Shown here: positions 8,790-19,871 of the stretch, one piece after another
Position numbering within the stretch: the first letter of the stretch is position 1
Layout of the letters: the number at the start of each line of letters is the position of its first letter
DNA from: Bacillus sp. V3-13
Lineage (GTDB): Bacteria; Bacillota; Bacilli; Bacillales; Cytobacillaceae
Direction of reading: 5' to 3'
Assembly: GCF_002860165.1 (NCBI RefSeq)
Contig: NZ_PGUZ01000001.1
Location: 1 to 64,000, forward strand
DNA: 64,000 bases
Program-made: the position numbers and the translations under genes
Notes under the pieces: model-generated
Told to the model about the DNA's origin: nothing
Seen by the model: the letters and a program-made list of their open reading frames with translations, nothing else
Databases searched by the model: none

Positions 8790-9818
8790 TTGAAAAAGCG
8801 ACTACTGGGTGTTATTGATGCAACAACCTATCATGAAGATTTAGAAGAATTGATTATTCATCGTTCTCTTGCAGCAGTTCCGATCGCCGGGCGATATCGA
8901 CTAATTGACTTTGTACTATCTAATATGGTGAATTCAGAGATTGAGAGCGTCGCAATTTTTCCAAAATACCAGTACCGCTCCTTAATGGATCATTTAGGTT
9001 CCGGGCGCAACTGGGATTTAAATCGCAAGCGGGATGGTTTGTTCTTTTTTCCATCGCCAAATTTGGATGGGCCGCAGCAAGGAATCGGATCGTTTACCCA
9101 TTTTGCGGCGAACCTCGATTATTTTTACCGGAGCACACAGGAATATGCCTTGATTGCCAACTGTTATACCGTGTTCAATATGGATTTCAGGCCGGTCCTT
9201 GATTGGCATCTGGCATCCGAATGTGATATTACCGAGATTCGCCAGAAGGGAAAATCGCTCGAAATGTATCTGGTGAAAAAATCCCTGTTGATTGAATTAA
9301 TTGAAACAAGAGAAAATACGGGATATACGTGCATGCGGGATGTTGTGACCGATATCGCACATTCGTATAGGCTCTGCACCTATAATTATACCGGATTTGC
9401 CTTTATGATCGATTCGATTAACGCTTATTTCAATGCGAGCATGAGCATTCTTAAACCATCGATCTGGCAGCAGCTATTCTTGAAGGAACAGCCGATTTAT
9501 ACAAAAGTAAAAGATGAACCGCCAACCCGCTATTTAGCAGGAGCCAAGGTGAAAAATGCGATGATTGCGAACGGCTGCATCCTTGAAGGGCATGTGGAAA
9601 ACAGCATTATCTCAAGGGGGGTAAAAATAGGCAAAAATTCGGTGATTCGAAACAGTATCATTATGCAAAAATGCCAAATTGCCGAAAACTGTGTGCTCGA
9701 TTCAGTTATTTTGGATAAGGACGTAAAGATCGAGCCGAATACCGTTATGAAGACTTCAAGCCGCCATCCGTATGTGATTCGAAAAGGAACCGTACAGGGA
9801 GCGTTGATGAATTCGTGA
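8790..9818 (+). CDS. glgD: glucose-1-phosphate adenylyltransferase, GlgD subunit
   Basis: A paralogue of GlgC that lacks the catalytic GGxGxRL loop, so it is probably a regulatory partner that stimulates GlgC, as known for Bacillus and Geobacillus GlgCD. The start is taken as TTG at 8790, preceded by GGGAGGG seven bases upstream. The longer reading frame from 8724 overlaps glgC and has no site. Length is 342 aa, ending with a beta-helix domain. The last bases overlap glgA by 4 (GTGA). Confidence 0.92.
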   Translation: MKKRLLGVIDATTYHEDLEELIIHRSLAAVPIAGRYRLIDFVLSNMVNSEIESVAIFPKYQYRSLMDHLGSGRNWDLNRKRDGLFFFPSPNLDGPQQGIGSFTHFAANLDYFYRSTQEYALIANCYTVFNMDFRPVLDWHLASECDITEIRQKGKSLEMYLVKKSLLIELIETRENTGYTCMRDVVTDIAHSYRLCTYNYTGFAFMIDSINAYFNASMSILKPSIWQQLFLKEQPIYTKVKDEPPTRYLAGAKVKNAMIANGCILEGHVENSIISRGVKIGKNSVIRNSIIMQKCQIAENCVLDSVILDKDVKIEPNTVMKTSSRHPYVIRKGTVQGALMNS

Positions 9819-11266
9819 AATTACTATTTGCTGTCTCGGAGTGTGTCCCATTCATTAAATCCGGCGGCCTGGCGGATGTCGCAGGATCATTGCCTAAAGA
9901 ACTGAAAAAACTCGGAACGGATATCCGTGTCATTCTGCCAAAATACGGGAGCCTTCCGGAAGAGTACCGGAAGCATTTAAAAAAGATTTGTGAATTCAAT
10001 GTACAGGTTGGCTGGCGCAACCAGTATTGCGGGATTGAAGAGCTTGTATTTGAAGGGGTCACCTATTATTTTGTCGACAACGAGTATTATTTTAAGCGCG
10101 ACCGGCTCTACGGATATTTTGATGATGGTGAAAGATTTGCTTACTTTGACCGGGCTGTGCTTGAAAGCCTATCATGCCTGGATTTTTATCCTGATATCCT
10201 TCATTGCCATGATTGGCATACTGCCATGATTCCTTTCCTTCTTAAAGCAGAATATGCAAAAAGGGAAGGCTATGCCTTGATCAGAACCGTTTTTACGATT
10301 CATAACCTGCAATTTCAGGGAGTATACCCTAAAGTAATTTTGCATGATTTACTTGGGCTGGGTGATGAATATTTTAACAGCGAACAGCTTGAGTTTTATG
10401 GCGATATCAATTTTATGAAGGGTGCACTTGTTGCCGCGGATAAGATCACAACCGTGAGCCCTTCCTACTTACAGGAAATTCAAATGCCGTATTACGGGGA
10501 AAAACTCGATGGTTTGCTGAGGAAAAGAAACTCCGATTTAGTTGGCATTTTAAATGAAATTGACGATGAATTTTATAATCCGGCCAATGATCCTTTTATA
10601 ACACATCCATACAGTGGCGACGATTTGGCCGGAAAATTCAAAAATAAACTGGAGCTGCAGCGTCTGTTCGGGCTTGAGGAGCATGCAGATAAGCCGCTTT
10701 TGGTGATGGTCACAAGGCTTACGAAGCAAAAAGGACTCGATCTCGTCAAACGGGTGTTTGATGAGCTTATGGCTGAAAACATGCAAATGATTGTTTTAGG
10801 CACAGGGGATGCGGAGTTTGAGGATTTTTTCAGGTGGAAGAGCCACCAGTTTTCTGCACAATTTAACGCACATATCGGGTTCGATGAAGCATTGGCCCAT
10901 AAAATATACGCAGGCGCAGATTTGTTTTTGATGCCGTCCCTCTTTGAACCGTGCGGCCTTGGCCAGATGATCGCGATGAACTATGGAGCGGTTCCGATTG
11001 TCCGGGAAACGGGAGGCTTAAATGATACAGTCCAATCCTTCAACGAGTTTTATAATGAAGGGAATGGTTTTTCTTTCAAAAACTTCAATGCCCACGATAT
11101 GCTTTACACGATCCGGAGAGCGCTCCACTTTTACGAGGATAAAAAGATCTGGAAACAGCTTGTCAAACGGGCGATGAAAACCGACTATAGCTGGGCACAG
11201 TCAGCATTCAAATATAATCGGCTTTATGCCGAGCTCATCTCAAGGAGTGAGAGTCATGTTTTCTAA
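9815..11266 (+). CDS. glgA: glycogen synthase (ADP-glucose)
   Basis: GT5 glucosyltransferase that elongates glycogen from ADP-glucose. It has the N-terminal KSGGLADV motif (residues 16-23, sugar-nucleotide binding) and the C-terminal [10 protein letters not shown] motif with the conserved acidic residue. The 483-aa length is typical. The GTG start overlaps the glgD stop. Confidence 0.96.
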   Translation: MKLLFAVSECVPFIKSGGLADVAGSLPKELKKLGTDIRVILPKYGSLPEEYRKHLKKICEFNVQVGWRNQYCGIEELVFEGVTYYFVDNEYYFKRDRLYGYFDDGERFAYFDRAVLESLSCLDFYPDILHCHDWHTAMIPFLLKAEYAKREGYALIRTVFTIHNLQFQGVYPKVILHDLLGLGDEYFNSEQLEFYGDINFMKGALVAADKITTVSPSYLQEIQMPYYGEKLDGLLRKRNSDLVGILNEIDDEFYNPANDPFITHPYSGDDLAGKFKNKLELQRLFGLEEHADKPLLVMVTRLTKQKGLDLVKRVFDELMAENMQMIVLGTGDAEFEDFFRWKSHQFSAQFNAHIGFDEALAHKIYAGADLFLMPSLFEPCGLGQMIAMNYGAVPIVRETGGLNDTVQSFNEFYNEGNGFSFKNFNAHDMLYTIRRALHFYEDKKIWKQLVKRAMKTDYSWAQSAFKYNRLYAELISRSESHVF

Positions 11267-13664
11267 TAAAGAGGAATTTAAAGCTTTGTTTCTGCAGCGC
11301 CTTGAGTTGACGTATGGAAAAAGTTTTAATGACAGTACGAAATGGGACCAGTTTCATACACTCGGCAGCATGATCAGGGAATATATTAGCCTGGATTGGA
11401 TTCAGACGAACGAGCGCTACAGAAGTACAGGGACAAAGCAAGTATACTACCTGTCTATCGAGTTTTTGCTGGGGCGCCTGTTGCGGCATAACTTAATAAA
11501 TATCGGTATGGAAGACGTTGTAGACAGCGGCTTAAAAGAGCTCGGAATCAACCTTGATGAGCTTGAAGAGGTCGAGATGGACGCAGGCCTTGGGAATGGC
11601 GGGCTCGGCAGACTCGCAGCCTGTTTCCTTGATTCGCTCGCTTCTTTAAATTTGCCGGGCCATGGCTGCGGCATCCGTTATAAGCATGGCCTTTTCGAGC
11701 AGAAAATTGTTGATGGCTATCAAGTCGAACTGCCGGAACACTGGCTGCGGCATGGCCATGTTTGGGAAGTGCGCAAAGCGGATTTAGCCATCGATATCCC
11801 GTTTTGGGGCACGGTTGAGAGCTATACGGAAGAGGGGAAACTGCGTTTCCGCCATGTGGACGCAGAAATGATCACGGCTGTTCCATATGATATCCCGGTC
11901 GTCGGCTATAAAACAAATACGGTCAATACGCTGCGGCTTTGGAGTGCAGAGCCCTCTCCGTATCCAATCAACAAGGATATTATGAAATACAAAAGGGAAA
12001 CAGAATCCGTGTCAGAATTTCTTTATCCTGATGACACACATGACGAAGGAAAAATATTGCGGCTGAAGCAGCAATATTTTCTTGTCTCGGCAAGCATTCG
12101 CTCGATTATCCGTTCGTATAAGCGGAATCATGCAAACTTGCTTGAACTCCCGCACTACATAGGGCTTCATATTAATGATACACACCCTGTTTTGGCGATT
12201 CCCGAGTTGATGAGGGTATTGCTGGATGAGGAGAAGCTTGGCTGGGATCAAGCTTGGAAAGTCACGACAAAGACGATTTCTTATACAAATCATACGACTC
12301 TTTCAGAGGCGCTTGAAAAATGGCCGATTCGCCTGTTCCAGCCGCTGCTGCCAAGGATATATATGATCATCAATGAGATTAATGAGCGTTTTTGCAAAGA
12401 TTTATGGCTGCGCTATCCCGGTGATTGGGAGCGGATTGAAGCGATGGCGATTATCGCACATGGTGAAGTGAAAATGGCTCATCTTGCGATCGTGGGAAGC
12501 CATAGTGTCAACGGTGTCGCAAAAATTCACACAGATATTTTGAAGAAACGGGAGATGGTCCGCTTTTTTGAAATATCGCCAGAAAAATTTAATAGTAAAA
12601 CAAATGGGATTAACCATAGAAGATGGCTTTTGAAAGCAAACCCGCGCCTGGCTTCACTCATCACAGAGACGATCGGCCCGTCCTGGATAGAAAATCCCGC
12701 CGCCCTGTCCCATCTGGCAGAGCATCTACAGGATCAGTTATTTCTGGGGCAAATGAACACAATTAAAAGGGGCAACAAAGAAAAACTGGCCGGGAAAATC
12801 AAGGAGAAAACCGGTATAATCGTCGATCCCGCGTCGATTTTTGATGTGCAAGTGAAAAGGCTGCACGCCTATAAGCGCCAGCTCTTAAACATTCTCCATA
12901 TTATGCATTTATACAAGCAAATCAAGGAGGACCCAAATTTTAAAATGCACCCGAGAACGTTTATCTTTGGGGCAAAAGCGTCGCCAGGCTATTATTATGC
13001 AAAAAAGATTATTAAACTGATTCATTCTGTTGCCGACAAAGTAAATCATGATCCGAAAGTAAACGACAGGATGAAAGTGATCTTTCTGGAAAACTATCGC
13101 GTTTCACTGGCGGAAGAAATTTTCCCGGCAGCTGATATTAGTGAACAAATTTCGACCGCGAGCAAAGAAGCATCAGGCACCGGGAATATGAAGTTTATGA
13201 TGAATGGAGCTGTCACACTCGGAACATTGGATGGGGCCAATATTGAAATTATGGAGAAGGTCGGTCAGGAGAATATTTTTATTTTTGGCTTAACTGCAAG
13301 TGAAGTTTTGAACTATTATCAAAACGGCGGCTATCATTCCCGTGAGTATTACCATCTTGATACGCGGATTCGCATTGTCGTCGACTCGCTTGTGAATGGC
13401 TTTTTTCCAGGAGTCGGGGATGAGTTCGAAACCATTTATGATTCCCTGCTTATGCAAAATGATCAATATTTCGTATTAAGGGATTTTGACGCTTATGCCG
13501 AGATTCATAAGCAGGCAGGCAAAGCTTACGAAAACGAGCGGGGCTGGCTGAAAATGAGCTTAATGAATATTGCGCATTCCGGCTATTTTTCGAGCGACCG
13601 GACGATTCGGGAGTATGCGGACGATATATGGAACATCAAATCTTCACCAGGAGCGGTGATTTAG
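11256..13664 (+). CDS. glgP: glycogen phosphorylase
   Basis: Phosphorolysis of glycogen to glucose-1-phosphate with pyridoxal phosphate. The PLP site [10 protein letters not shown] is intact and is followed by [10 protein letters not shown]. The start was set at ATG 11256 (AAGGAG upstream), which gives 802 aa and an 11-bp overlap with glgA. An upstream in-frame start would add ten residues. Last gene of the operon, followed by a strong terminator. Confidence 0.96.
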   Translation: MFSNKEEFKALFLQRLELTYGKSFNDSTKWDQFHTLGSMIREYISLDWIQTNERYRSTGTKQVYYLSIEFLLGRLLRHNLINIGMEDVVDSGLKELGINLDELEEVEMDAGLGNGGLGRLAACFLDSLASLNLPGHGCGIRYKHGLFEQKIVDGYQVELPEHWLRHGHVWEVRKADLAIDIPFWGTVESYTEEGKLRFRHVDAEMITAVPYDIPVVGYKTNTVNTLRLWSAEPSPYPINKDIMKYKRETESVSEFLYPDDTHDEGKILRLKQQYFLVSASIRSIIRSYKRNHANLLELPHYIGLHINDTHPVLAIPELMRVLLDEEKLGWDQAWKVTTKTISYTNHTTLSEALEKWPIRLFQPLLPRIYMIINEINERFCKDLWLRYPGDWERIEAMAIIAHGEVKMAHLAIVGSHSVNGVAKIHTDILKKREMVRFFEISPEKFNSKTNGINHRRWLLKANPRLASLITETIGPSWIENPAALSHLAEHLQDQLFLGQMNTIKRGNKEKLAGKIKEKTGIIVDPASIFDVQVKRLHAYKRQLLNILHIMHLYKQIKEDPNFKMHPRTFIFGAKASPGYYYAKKIIKLIHSVADKVNHDPKVNDRMKVIFLENYRVSLAEEIFPAADISEQISTASKEASGTGNMKFMMNGAVTLGTLDGANIEIMEKVGQENIFIFGLTASEVLNYYQNGGYHSREYYHLDTRIRIVVDSLVNGFFPGVGDEFETIYDSLLMQNDQYFVLRDFDAYAEIHKQAGKAYENERGWLKMSLMNIAHSGYFSSDRTIREYADDIWNIKSSPGAVI

Positions 13665-13668
13665 TACA

Positions 13669-13697
13669 AAATGAGGCCGGATTCCGGCCTCATTTTT
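13669..13697 (+). terminator. bidirectional terminator of glgP and the DksA-like gene
   Basis: Perfect stem ATGAGGCCGG/CCGGCCTCAT with a three-base loop, A-run before and T-run after. It contains the stop codon of the minus-strand gene. Confidence 0.92.
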
Positions 13698-14439
13698 TGT
13701 CTTTATGATTGCCTTCTACATAGCCATCAGACCTATGATATGGAATATTTCCAAGCGGAGATTCAATATTCTTGTCATCAAGCATTTCTTCATATTTTTC
13801 CTGCTTCTTAGAGCGGTAAAATTGACGATTTTTTCCGTTTATTCCGGTAGCGGCGAAGGTTTCATAGTCCTCGGTGAATCCTTCATCATCATCGTCATTG
13901 TATAAGTCGTTATAATTCTGATAATCGCCTTTTAAGTCAGCAGGAGTTTCTGATGTGCCGTATCGGGCTGCTTCCCGGAAGCTGTCCTCATTGTCGATAA
14001 CCTCGCGGAACTGATGATGCTGAAAGGTATTCCCCTGTGCTGGTTCCAGCACCTCTTCTTCAACAGGGCGATCATTGGAAACTAGCTGGTCCGGACTGTG
14101 CTCTTTGCAAAATAAAGCAGCCGGGATCGCCTCCAGCCGCTCGAACGGGATGTCTTTCCCGCATTCAGCACATTTCCCGTAAGTGCCAGCCTCGATCGCT
14201 TTTAGTGCCGCATTAATTTTATCAAGTTCGAAATCGGCATGCCCTTCTAAAGCAAAGTCCTTCTCGCGTTCGAAAAGCTCTGTGCCCATATCGGCGGGAT
14301 GATTATCATACATGGAAAGCTCGCCGGCCGCTTCCCGGGCGCCCGCCTCTTCTTTATTCTGGCTGAGCCGGTGCTCAAGTTGATGTTTATTTTCTTCAAG
14401 CATGGATTTTAACTGGTTTTGCTGTTCTGTTGACAACAT
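13690..14439 (-). CDS. yteA: TraR/DksA-type zinc finger protein (YteA-like)
   Basis: About 249 aa. A coiled N-terminal part is followed by a zinc finger with CAEC and a later CKEH, so the fourth ligand is His in place of the Cys of canonical DksA. The C-terminal half is acidic and probably disordered, with a DDDDE stretch. Relatives in Bacillus (YteA) are general-stress or sporulation-associated proteins; whether they bind RNA polymerase is not established. The start is taken at the second candidate (ATG, 14439), since GAGG lies only two bases before the upstream GTG. Confidence 0.8.
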   Translation of the reverse strand: MLSTEQQNQLKSMLEENKHQLEHRLSQNKEEAGAREAAGELSMYDNHPADMGTELFEREKDFALEGHADFELDKINAALKAIEAGTYGKCAECGKDIPFERLEAIPAALFCKEHSPDQLVSNDRPVEEEVLEPAQGNTFQHHQFREVIDNEDSFREAARYGTSETPADLKGDYQNYNDLYNDDDDEGFTEDYETFAATGINGKNRQFYRSKKQEKYEEMLDDKNIESPLGNIPYHRSDGYVEGNHKDKK

Positions 14440-14578
14440 CTTATTCACATCCTCATTAGATTTCCAGCTACTAAAGAGTATTTATGTTTAAAAATACCCT
14501 GTTGATAGTTTGTTAAACTAAAGCGAAGCCAATCTATGCATGAATCAGTCCCTATTTTAAAACTTTAGATGCATTCAC

Positions 14579-14614
14579 AAAAAAAGCTTCCGCTTGTAGA
14601 CGGAAGCCATTTTG
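14579..14614 (-). terminator. terminator of menA
   Basis: On the minus strand GGCTTCCG and CGGAAGC pair, followed by seven T residues. Confidence 0.85.
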
Positions 14615-14622
14615 TATATCTT

Positions 14623-15558
14623 TTATAAAAAATAGCCCAAAAATAATCCAATCGACAGCAAAAATCCAAAAATCGTATTTGTTTGCGCCGTTGCTTTCAT
14701 AGCAGGCATCATCTGGAGCGGCAGTGATTTGCCAATAAACCCTTTGATCGCTTCAACTGCTTTCGGGGCGCTCAAAACAACAAGAGCGAGCCATGGGGAC
14801 GCTTCGGTGCTCACAATCAATCCAAAAACCCAGACAAACGAGATAATGAATTTTCCGGCCAATAAATAGATCGCCCGTTTTCTGCCCAGCAATATGGCGA
14901 GCGTCTTTCGCCCGTTTTCTTTATCACCATCGAGGTCACGAATATTGTTGGCAAGCAGTATCGCGCCAACCAATAAAGCGATTGGAATCGAGACAAGGAT
15001 ACTGATCGTTGAGATAAAGCCTGTTTGAATGTAAAAGGAAATTAAGATAATCATGATGCCCATAAATAGTCCGGCAAAAAGTTCGCCGAAAGGAGTATAG
15101 GCAATCGGGATAGGACCGCCTGTGTACAAATACCCGGCAAGCATGCAAGCGAGCCCGATTAATGCAAGCCACCATGTGCTGTTCATGCAAATATATATTC
15201 CAATCAGGATCGAGAGACCATACAAACCAAGAGCCAGTGAGAGAACCGTTTTCGCAGAAATACCGTGCCGGACAATCGCGCCGCCAATACCCACTGATTC
15301 CTCATTATCCAAGCCGCGTTTATAATCATAGTACTCATTGAACATATTCGTGGCCGCCTGGATCAATAAACTGGCAATGAGCATCGCTGCAAATAAACCA
15401 ATATGAATGTCAGTAACCTGGATCGCTAAAGCGGTTCCAAGCAGAACCGGTACAAAAGCAGCTGTTAAAGTATGGGGGCGTGTCAGCTGCCACCAGACTC
15501 TCCAATTTTGTGAAGATGCAACAGGTGAAGGACTTGTGTGCATATGAGATTGCATCAA
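14623..15558 (-). CDS. menA: 1,4-dihydroxy-2-naphthoate polyprenyltransferase
   Basis: Attaches the isoprenoid chain to DHNA, the membrane step of menaquinone synthesis. UbiA-family protein of 311 aa with about eight to nine membrane segments and the two Asp-rich prenyl-diphosphate motifs, NEYYDYKRGLD and NNIRDLDGD. The start is either TTG (15558) or the next ATG (15555); GGGAGA upstream fits both. It is divergent from the menF operon, as in B. subtilis. Confidence 0.95.
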   Translation of the reverse strand: MMQSHMHTSPSPVASSQNWRVWWQLTRPHTLTAAFVPVLLGTALAIQVTDIHIGLFAAMLIASLLIQAATNMFNEYYDYKRGLDNEESVGIGGAIVRHGISAKTVLSLALGLYGLSILIGIYICMNSTWWLALIGLACMLAGYLYTGGPIPIAYTPFGELFAGLFMGIMIILISFYIQTGFISTISILVSIPIALLVGAILLANNIRDLDGDKENGRKTLAILLGRKRAIYLLAGKFIISFVWVFGLIVSTEASPWLALVVLSAPKAVEAIKGFIGKSLPLQMMPAMKATAQTNTIFGFLLSIGLFLGYFL

Positions 15559-15804
15559 TTTGTCTCTCCCTTAAAAAAATGATAGTGCAAACCTATTTAT
15601 ATTAACGAAAGTGTATAGACTTGTCAAAAATATATAGATGGCAATCGTGTGAAATTTTCATTACAATTTTTAGTTTAGGTAATCGAATAAGCACTGTCAA
15701 TGACTTTTTTCGTGTATTTCAGGTTGCTTTTACCAGCTGTTAAAAAGGAATAGATGAATTATCATATAATAAGGAAATTACTAGGGTGCATCTGATCAGC
15801 ATTA

Positions 15805-15834
15805 TTGACATTGTACTCGTATGAGGTGTATCTT
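15805..15834 (+). promoter_or_regulatory. menF operon promoter, sigma-A type
   Basis: Perfect -35 TTGACA (15805-15810) and TATCTT (15829-15834), 18 bases apart. The predicted start is near 15841, leaving a leader of about 50 bases. Confidence 0.65.
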
Positions 15835-15854
15835 AAAATAAGTTTATAACGAAG

Positions 15855-15880
15855 AATAACAGCTTTATTTCGCTGTTATT
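15855..15880 (+). promoter_or_regulatory. leader hairpin touching the menF ribosome binding site
   Basis: A perfect 9-bp inverted repeat, AATAACAGC/GCTGTTATT, ends one base before GGAGGG (15881). T residues follow the ribosome binding site. It may stabilise the mRNA end, act as a weak attenuator or limit ribosome access. Confidence 0.55.
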
Positions 15881-15892
15881 GGAGGGATTTTT

Positions 15893-17299
15893 TTGGTTAC
15901 TATTCAAGATACAGAGCTTAAGGAAGGCATATCGGAAGCGATAGATAGGGCCAGAAGATTAGCAAAGCCTGTATTGGTTAGTGAGGTTCATAAAATCGGT
16001 CATATCGACCCTGTTGATTTTTTCGCTGCAGGAAGCGATCAATATCTCGGTGAACGGTTTTTTTGGAAGGATCCTTCCGGACAAGCCTTGATTATTGGTC
16101 TGGGGATATGCAAGCAAATTCAATCCGATCAGGCGGCTGACCGTTTTCTTCATACTGAAAAAGAGTGGAAGCGCTTTATTGAAGACTCTGTCATTTTTAA
16201 CCCATATCCACAACCTGGACTCGGCCCAGTTATGTTCGGTGGATTTTCCTTTGACCCGCTGAAACAGAAAACCCCTTTATGGTCAAAGTTTTCCGATTCT
16301 CTTTTCCATCTCCCAAAATATATGCTCAGCATAATAGATGGACAAAGCTACTTAACAACCAATGTCGTTTGCACGCAGCATGATGATGCGTCGTTGGCTG
16401 AAAAAGTGGCGGAAAAACGGCAGGAGATTTTGTCTTCGGCTGCAAAAGGTGCCAGTTATCAAACCGCCAAGCTTTTGCATAAAGAGGAGATAGATCCCGG
16501 GGCTTGGAAAAATACTGTTTCGAATGTTGTGGACGACCTGCAGGAAGGTTCCTTAAAAAAGGTCGTTCTTGCAAGGGAACTCCGCCTCTATTTTAAAGAT
16601 GCTGTTCAAGTGGAAATGGTTCTCTCGCGGTTGCTCAAGGAACAAAGAGAGAGCTTTATTTTTGCCTTTGAGTCGAATGGGGATTGCTTTATCGGTGCTT
16701 CCCCGGAAAGGCTTGTGAAAAAAGCGGCAAACCAGGTGAAGTCGACTTGCCTTGCCGGATCGATTGCAAGGGGCAAAACTCCGGAAGAAGACAAACTCCT
16801 CGGCGAAACGCTGCTAACCGACCAAAAGAATTTAATCGAGCATCAATATGTTGTTGATATGATTAAAGAAGCGATGGCAGATGCATGCGAACAAGTGGAC
16901 ATGCCAAGCGAGCCTCAACTTTTAAAAATGAGGGATATTCAGCATTTATATACCCCCGTTACCGGGAAGCTGTTAAAGAATAAAACATTGCTTTCGATGG
17001 TGAAACGTCTCCATCCAACTCCTGCATTGGGCGGCTCGCCAAAATGCGAAGCGATGGCGAAAATTAGAGAGGTTGAGGCAATGGACCGGGGCTTTTATGC
17101 CGCTCCGCTCGGCTGGATGGATTATCATGATAACGGCGAGTTTGCGGTATCGATTCGTTCCGGATTGATTCAGGGAGGAGAGGCATCTTTGTTTGCCGGG
17201 TGCGGAATTGTCGCAGATTCAGATTCGGAAAGCGAGTACATGGAGACGGGAATTAAATTCCGCCCAATGCTTACTGCTCTTGGAGGAAGAATGGAATGA
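15893..17299 (+). CDS. menF: isochorismate synthase
   Basis: Converts chorismate to isochorismate, the first committed step to menaquinone. A 468-aa chorismate-binding enzyme; the C-terminal catalytic half carries GASPERLV, the region after HLYTPVTG, and HPTPALGG. The TTG start is preceded by GGAGGG. Overlaps menD by 4 bp (ATGA). Salicylate or siderophore-type isochorismate synthases are alternatives, but the neighbours decide for MenF. Confidence 0.95.
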   Translation: MVTIQDTELKEGISEAIDRARRLAKPVLVSEVHKIGHIDPVDFFAAGSDQYLGERFFWKDPSGQALIIGLGICKQIQSDQAADRFLHTEKEWKRFIEDSVIFNPYPQPGLGPVMFGGFSFDPLKQKTPLWSKFSDSLFHLPKYMLSIIDGQSYLTTNVVCTQHDDASLAEKVAEKRQEILSSAAKGASYQTAKLLHKEEIDPGAWKNTVSNVVDDLQEGSLKKVVLARELRLYFKDAVQVEMVLSRLLKEQRESFIFAFESNGDCFIGASPERLVKKAANQVKSTCLAGSIARGKTPEEDKLLGETLLTDQKNLIEHQYVVDMIKEAMADACEQVDMPSEPQLLKMRDIQHLYTPVTGKLLKNKTLLSMVKRLHPTPALGGSPKCEAMAKIREVEAMDRGFYAAPLGWMDYHDNGEFAVSIRSGLIQGGEASLFAGCGIVADSDSESEYMETGIKFRPMLTALGGRME

Positions 17300-19047
17300 G
17301 CCATCAAGAAAATTTAACCGCCTATATCGCTGCTTTTGTAGCGGAATTAGTGGCCGCCGGGGTAAAGGACGTTGTCGTAAGCCCCGGATCCCGATCAACT
17401 CCAATGGCGCTGGTGATGGCTGCCCATCCTGAACTTCGTCTTTATGTTCATGTAGACGAGCGTTCGGCAGCTTTTTTTGCGTTAGGGATGGCCAAGGCAT
17501 CCAATCGTCCAACCGCGATTCTTTGTACGTCAGGTACAGCTGCGGCTAACTACTATCCGGCACTTGTCGAAGCAAACAGCTCCAGGGTGCCGTTAATCGT
17601 CCTGACCGCTGACCGTCCCCACGAATTAAGAGATGTCGGAGCCCCGCAGGCAATCGACCAAATTCATTTATACGGAAGGCATGTCAAATGGTTTGTGGAA
17701 ATGGCACCGCCTGAGGATTCACCTGAAATGCTGCGTTATGTAAGAACTGTTTGCGCACGTGCTGCTGCAACGGCGTTACGGGCACCGGCCGGCCCGGTTC
17801 ATTTGAATTTTCCGTTCCGTGAACCGCTTTTGCCAGACCTGCGGAAGGAAAACTTGTTCGAACACGAAGAGAGAGTCGACAAGTATGTCGGAATCCACTC
17901 TGGAGATTTAACGTTCAGTGATGAAAAATATCAGGAAATTTCGCATCATATCAACCAGTTTGAAAAAGGCATTATCGTCTGTGGTCCGATCGATGCTCCT
18001 GAATTGACAGAACCAATCATTGAATTGGCGCAAAAGCTTCAGTTCCCAATCCTTGCAGACCCGTTATCACAACTCAGAAGCGGCATGCATAACAAGGACT
18101 ATGTCATTGACGCTTATGATACTTTCCTGCGAAATGACGAAGGCAGGCAAGCATTAAAGCCGGATCTGATTCTTCGCTTTGGGGCAATGCCTGTCTCAAA
18201 GGCGCTGACTGGTTTTATAAAAGAAAACAATGATGCCGTCCAATATGTGATTGATGGAGGCGCGGGCTGGCGGGACCCTGCGGCGGGTGCTTCGGAAATG
18301 CTTTATTGCAATGAGCGTGATTTTTGCCGCTCGGCAGCAAAGTATGCTTCTTCCGCAAATCGCTCACGTTACCTGCAGTCATGGGTTCAGTTAAACGATT
18401 TCACAAAAAAATCGCTGCGCAAAGTAAATGACATTGAACAGTTGAGTGAAGGGAAGCTTTTTTGGCAGCTGGCAGATCTTATCCCGGATCAGTCCGTTTT
18501 ATTTGTTGCAAACAGCATGCCGATCAGGGATTTGGATACATTTTTTCATAACAGTGAAAAATCAATCCGGATCATGGCGAACCGCGGAATAAATGGCATT
18601 GACGGTGTTATTTCAACGGCGCTTGGCGCTGCAGCTATAGCTGGCCCTGTTTATTTAGTCGTTGGAGATTTAACGTTTTTCCATGACCTGAATGGGTTGC
18701 TTGCTGCAAAGCTGTACGGTTTGAATATCAAAATTTTGCTGATTAATAATAACGGCGGGGGCATTTTCTCGTTCCTGCCCCAGGCGGCTGAGCCGGAACA
18801 TTTTGAACTTTTATTTGGCACCCCGATCGGCCTTGATTTCGAGCACGCTGTTAAAATGTATCATGGTACTTTTGAGAGAATCTCCAACTGGGACGGTTTT
18901 TCATTGGCATTCCGGCGAAATATGGAGGATGATGGATTAAGTGTCATTGAAATTCCGACAGCAAGAGACAGGAATGTAAGTGAACATCGAGAATTGTGGA
19001 ATGATGTTTCCCGGGAAATAAGCGGCTTTTTGAAAGAGGAATCATGA
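17296..19047 (+). CDS. menD: SEPHCHC synthase
   Basis: Thiamine-diphosphate enzyme that adds the succinyl semialdehyde unit from 2-oxoglutarate to isochorismate. The 583 aa carry SPGSRSTPM near the N-terminus, a conserved Glu in DERSAAF, and the ThDP-binding GD...NNNGGGIF motif in the C-terminal third. Translationally coupled to menF and menH by short overlaps. Confidence 0.96.
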   Translation: MSHQENLTAYIAAFVAELVAAGVKDVVVSPGSRSTPMALVMAAHPELRLYVHVDERSAAFFALGMAKASNRPTAILCTSGTAAANYYPALVEANSSRVPLIVLTADRPHELRDVGAPQAIDQIHLYGRHVKWFVEMAPPEDSPEMLRYVRTVCARAAATALRAPAGPVHLNFPFREPLLPDLRKENLFEHEERVDKYVGIHSGDLTFSDEKYQEISHHINQFEKGIIVCGPIDAPELTEPIIELAQKLQFPILADPLSQLRSGMHNKDYVIDAYDTFLRNDEGRQALKPDLILRFGAMPVSKALTGFIKENNDAVQYVIDGGAGWRDPAAGASEMLYCNERDFCRSAAKYASSANRSRYLQSWVQLNDFTKKSLRKVNDIEQLSEGKLFWQLADLIPDQSVLFVANSMPIRDLDTFFHNSEKSIRIMANRGINGIDGVISTALGAAAIAGPVYLVVGDLTFFHDLNGLLAAKLYGLNIKILLINNNGGGIFSFLPQAAEPEHFELLFGTPIGLDFEHAVKMYHGTFERISNWDGFSLAFRRNMEDDGLSVIEIPTARDRNVSEHRELWNDVSREISGFLKEES

Positions 19048-19856
19048 TGAAATACGTGATAAACGGACTCAATTTCCATGTGAAGCAGTGCGGGGATGGT
19101 TTTCCGCTCATTCTGCTTCATGGTTTTACAGGCGATTCGTCGGGATGGGAATCATTCTGCAAACTATGGGGAGACCATTCCAAATTGATCATGCCCGATA
19201 TTATTGGCCATGGAAAAACAGATTGCCCAAATTCTCCGGAACGTTACCGAATCGAATCGGCCGCAGAAGATTTGCGTGATTTGCTCGATCAAATGGAAAT
19301 CGACCAAGCTGATGTTCTCGGCTATTCAATGGGCGGCAGGCTCGCATTAACTTTTGCGGTGAAATATCCGGACCGGGTTCGCAAGCTTATTCTGGAAAGT
19401 GCTTCTCCAGGCTTGAACAGTGCGGAAGAAAGAGCGAACAGGAGGAATGCGGATAAGCAGCTTGCCGGGTTTATATTGGAAAAGGGAGTGGCAGAATTTA
19501 TTGCTTACTGGGAAGAAACCCCTTTATTCGCCAGCCAAAAAACGCTTGCTGAGGAGGAGAGGAAAATCATCAGGCAGCAAAGGCTGAAAAACTCGGCAAT
19601 CGGGCTTGCAAACAGCCTAATCGGAATGGGAACCGGGACCCAGCCGTCATGGTGGAAAGAGTTAACTAATGTTATGAATAACACCTTGCTTATCACCGGG
19701 ACATTGGATGACAAGTTTTGCAGGATTGCTGCCCTGATGTCTGAAAAATTGCCGCAAAACCAGTGGATAAAAGTCGACAAGGCCGGACATGCAGTTCATG
19801 TGGAACAACCTGAAAAGTTTGGTACAATAGTAAGTGAGTTTTTGATTCATACATAA
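19044..19856 (+). CDS. menH: SHCHC synthase (alpha/beta hydrolase)
   Basis: Eliminates pyruvate from SEPHCHC. An alpha/beta hydrolase of about 270 aa with nucleophile elbow GYSMGG and a C-terminal His in GHAVHVEQP. Two adjacent ATG codons are possible starts. It lies between menD and menB, the usual place in Bacillus. Confidence 0.92.
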   Translation: MMKYVINGLNFHVKQCGDGFPLILLHGFTGDSSGWESFCKLWGDHSKLIMPDIIGHGKTDCPNSPERYRIESAAEDLRDLLDQMEIDQADVLGYSMGGRLALTFAVKYPDRVRKLILESASPGLNSAEERANRRNADKQLAGFILEKGVAEFIAYWEETPLFASQKTLAEEERKIIRQQRLKNSAIGLANSLIGMGTGTQPSWWKELTNVMNNTLLITGTLDDKFCRIAALMSEKLPQNQWIKVDKAGHAVHVEQPEKFGTIVSEFLIHT

Positions 19857-19871
19857 AAGGAGGAACCGACG

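Larger units (their letters stand above)
15559..15892. other. menA-menF divergent intergenic region
   Basis: 334 bp with no coding potential. It holds the menF promoter and leader hairpin, listed separately. The menA promoter must read the other way in the A/T-rich part near 15580-15700; no clear boxes were assigned. Confidence 0.5.
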
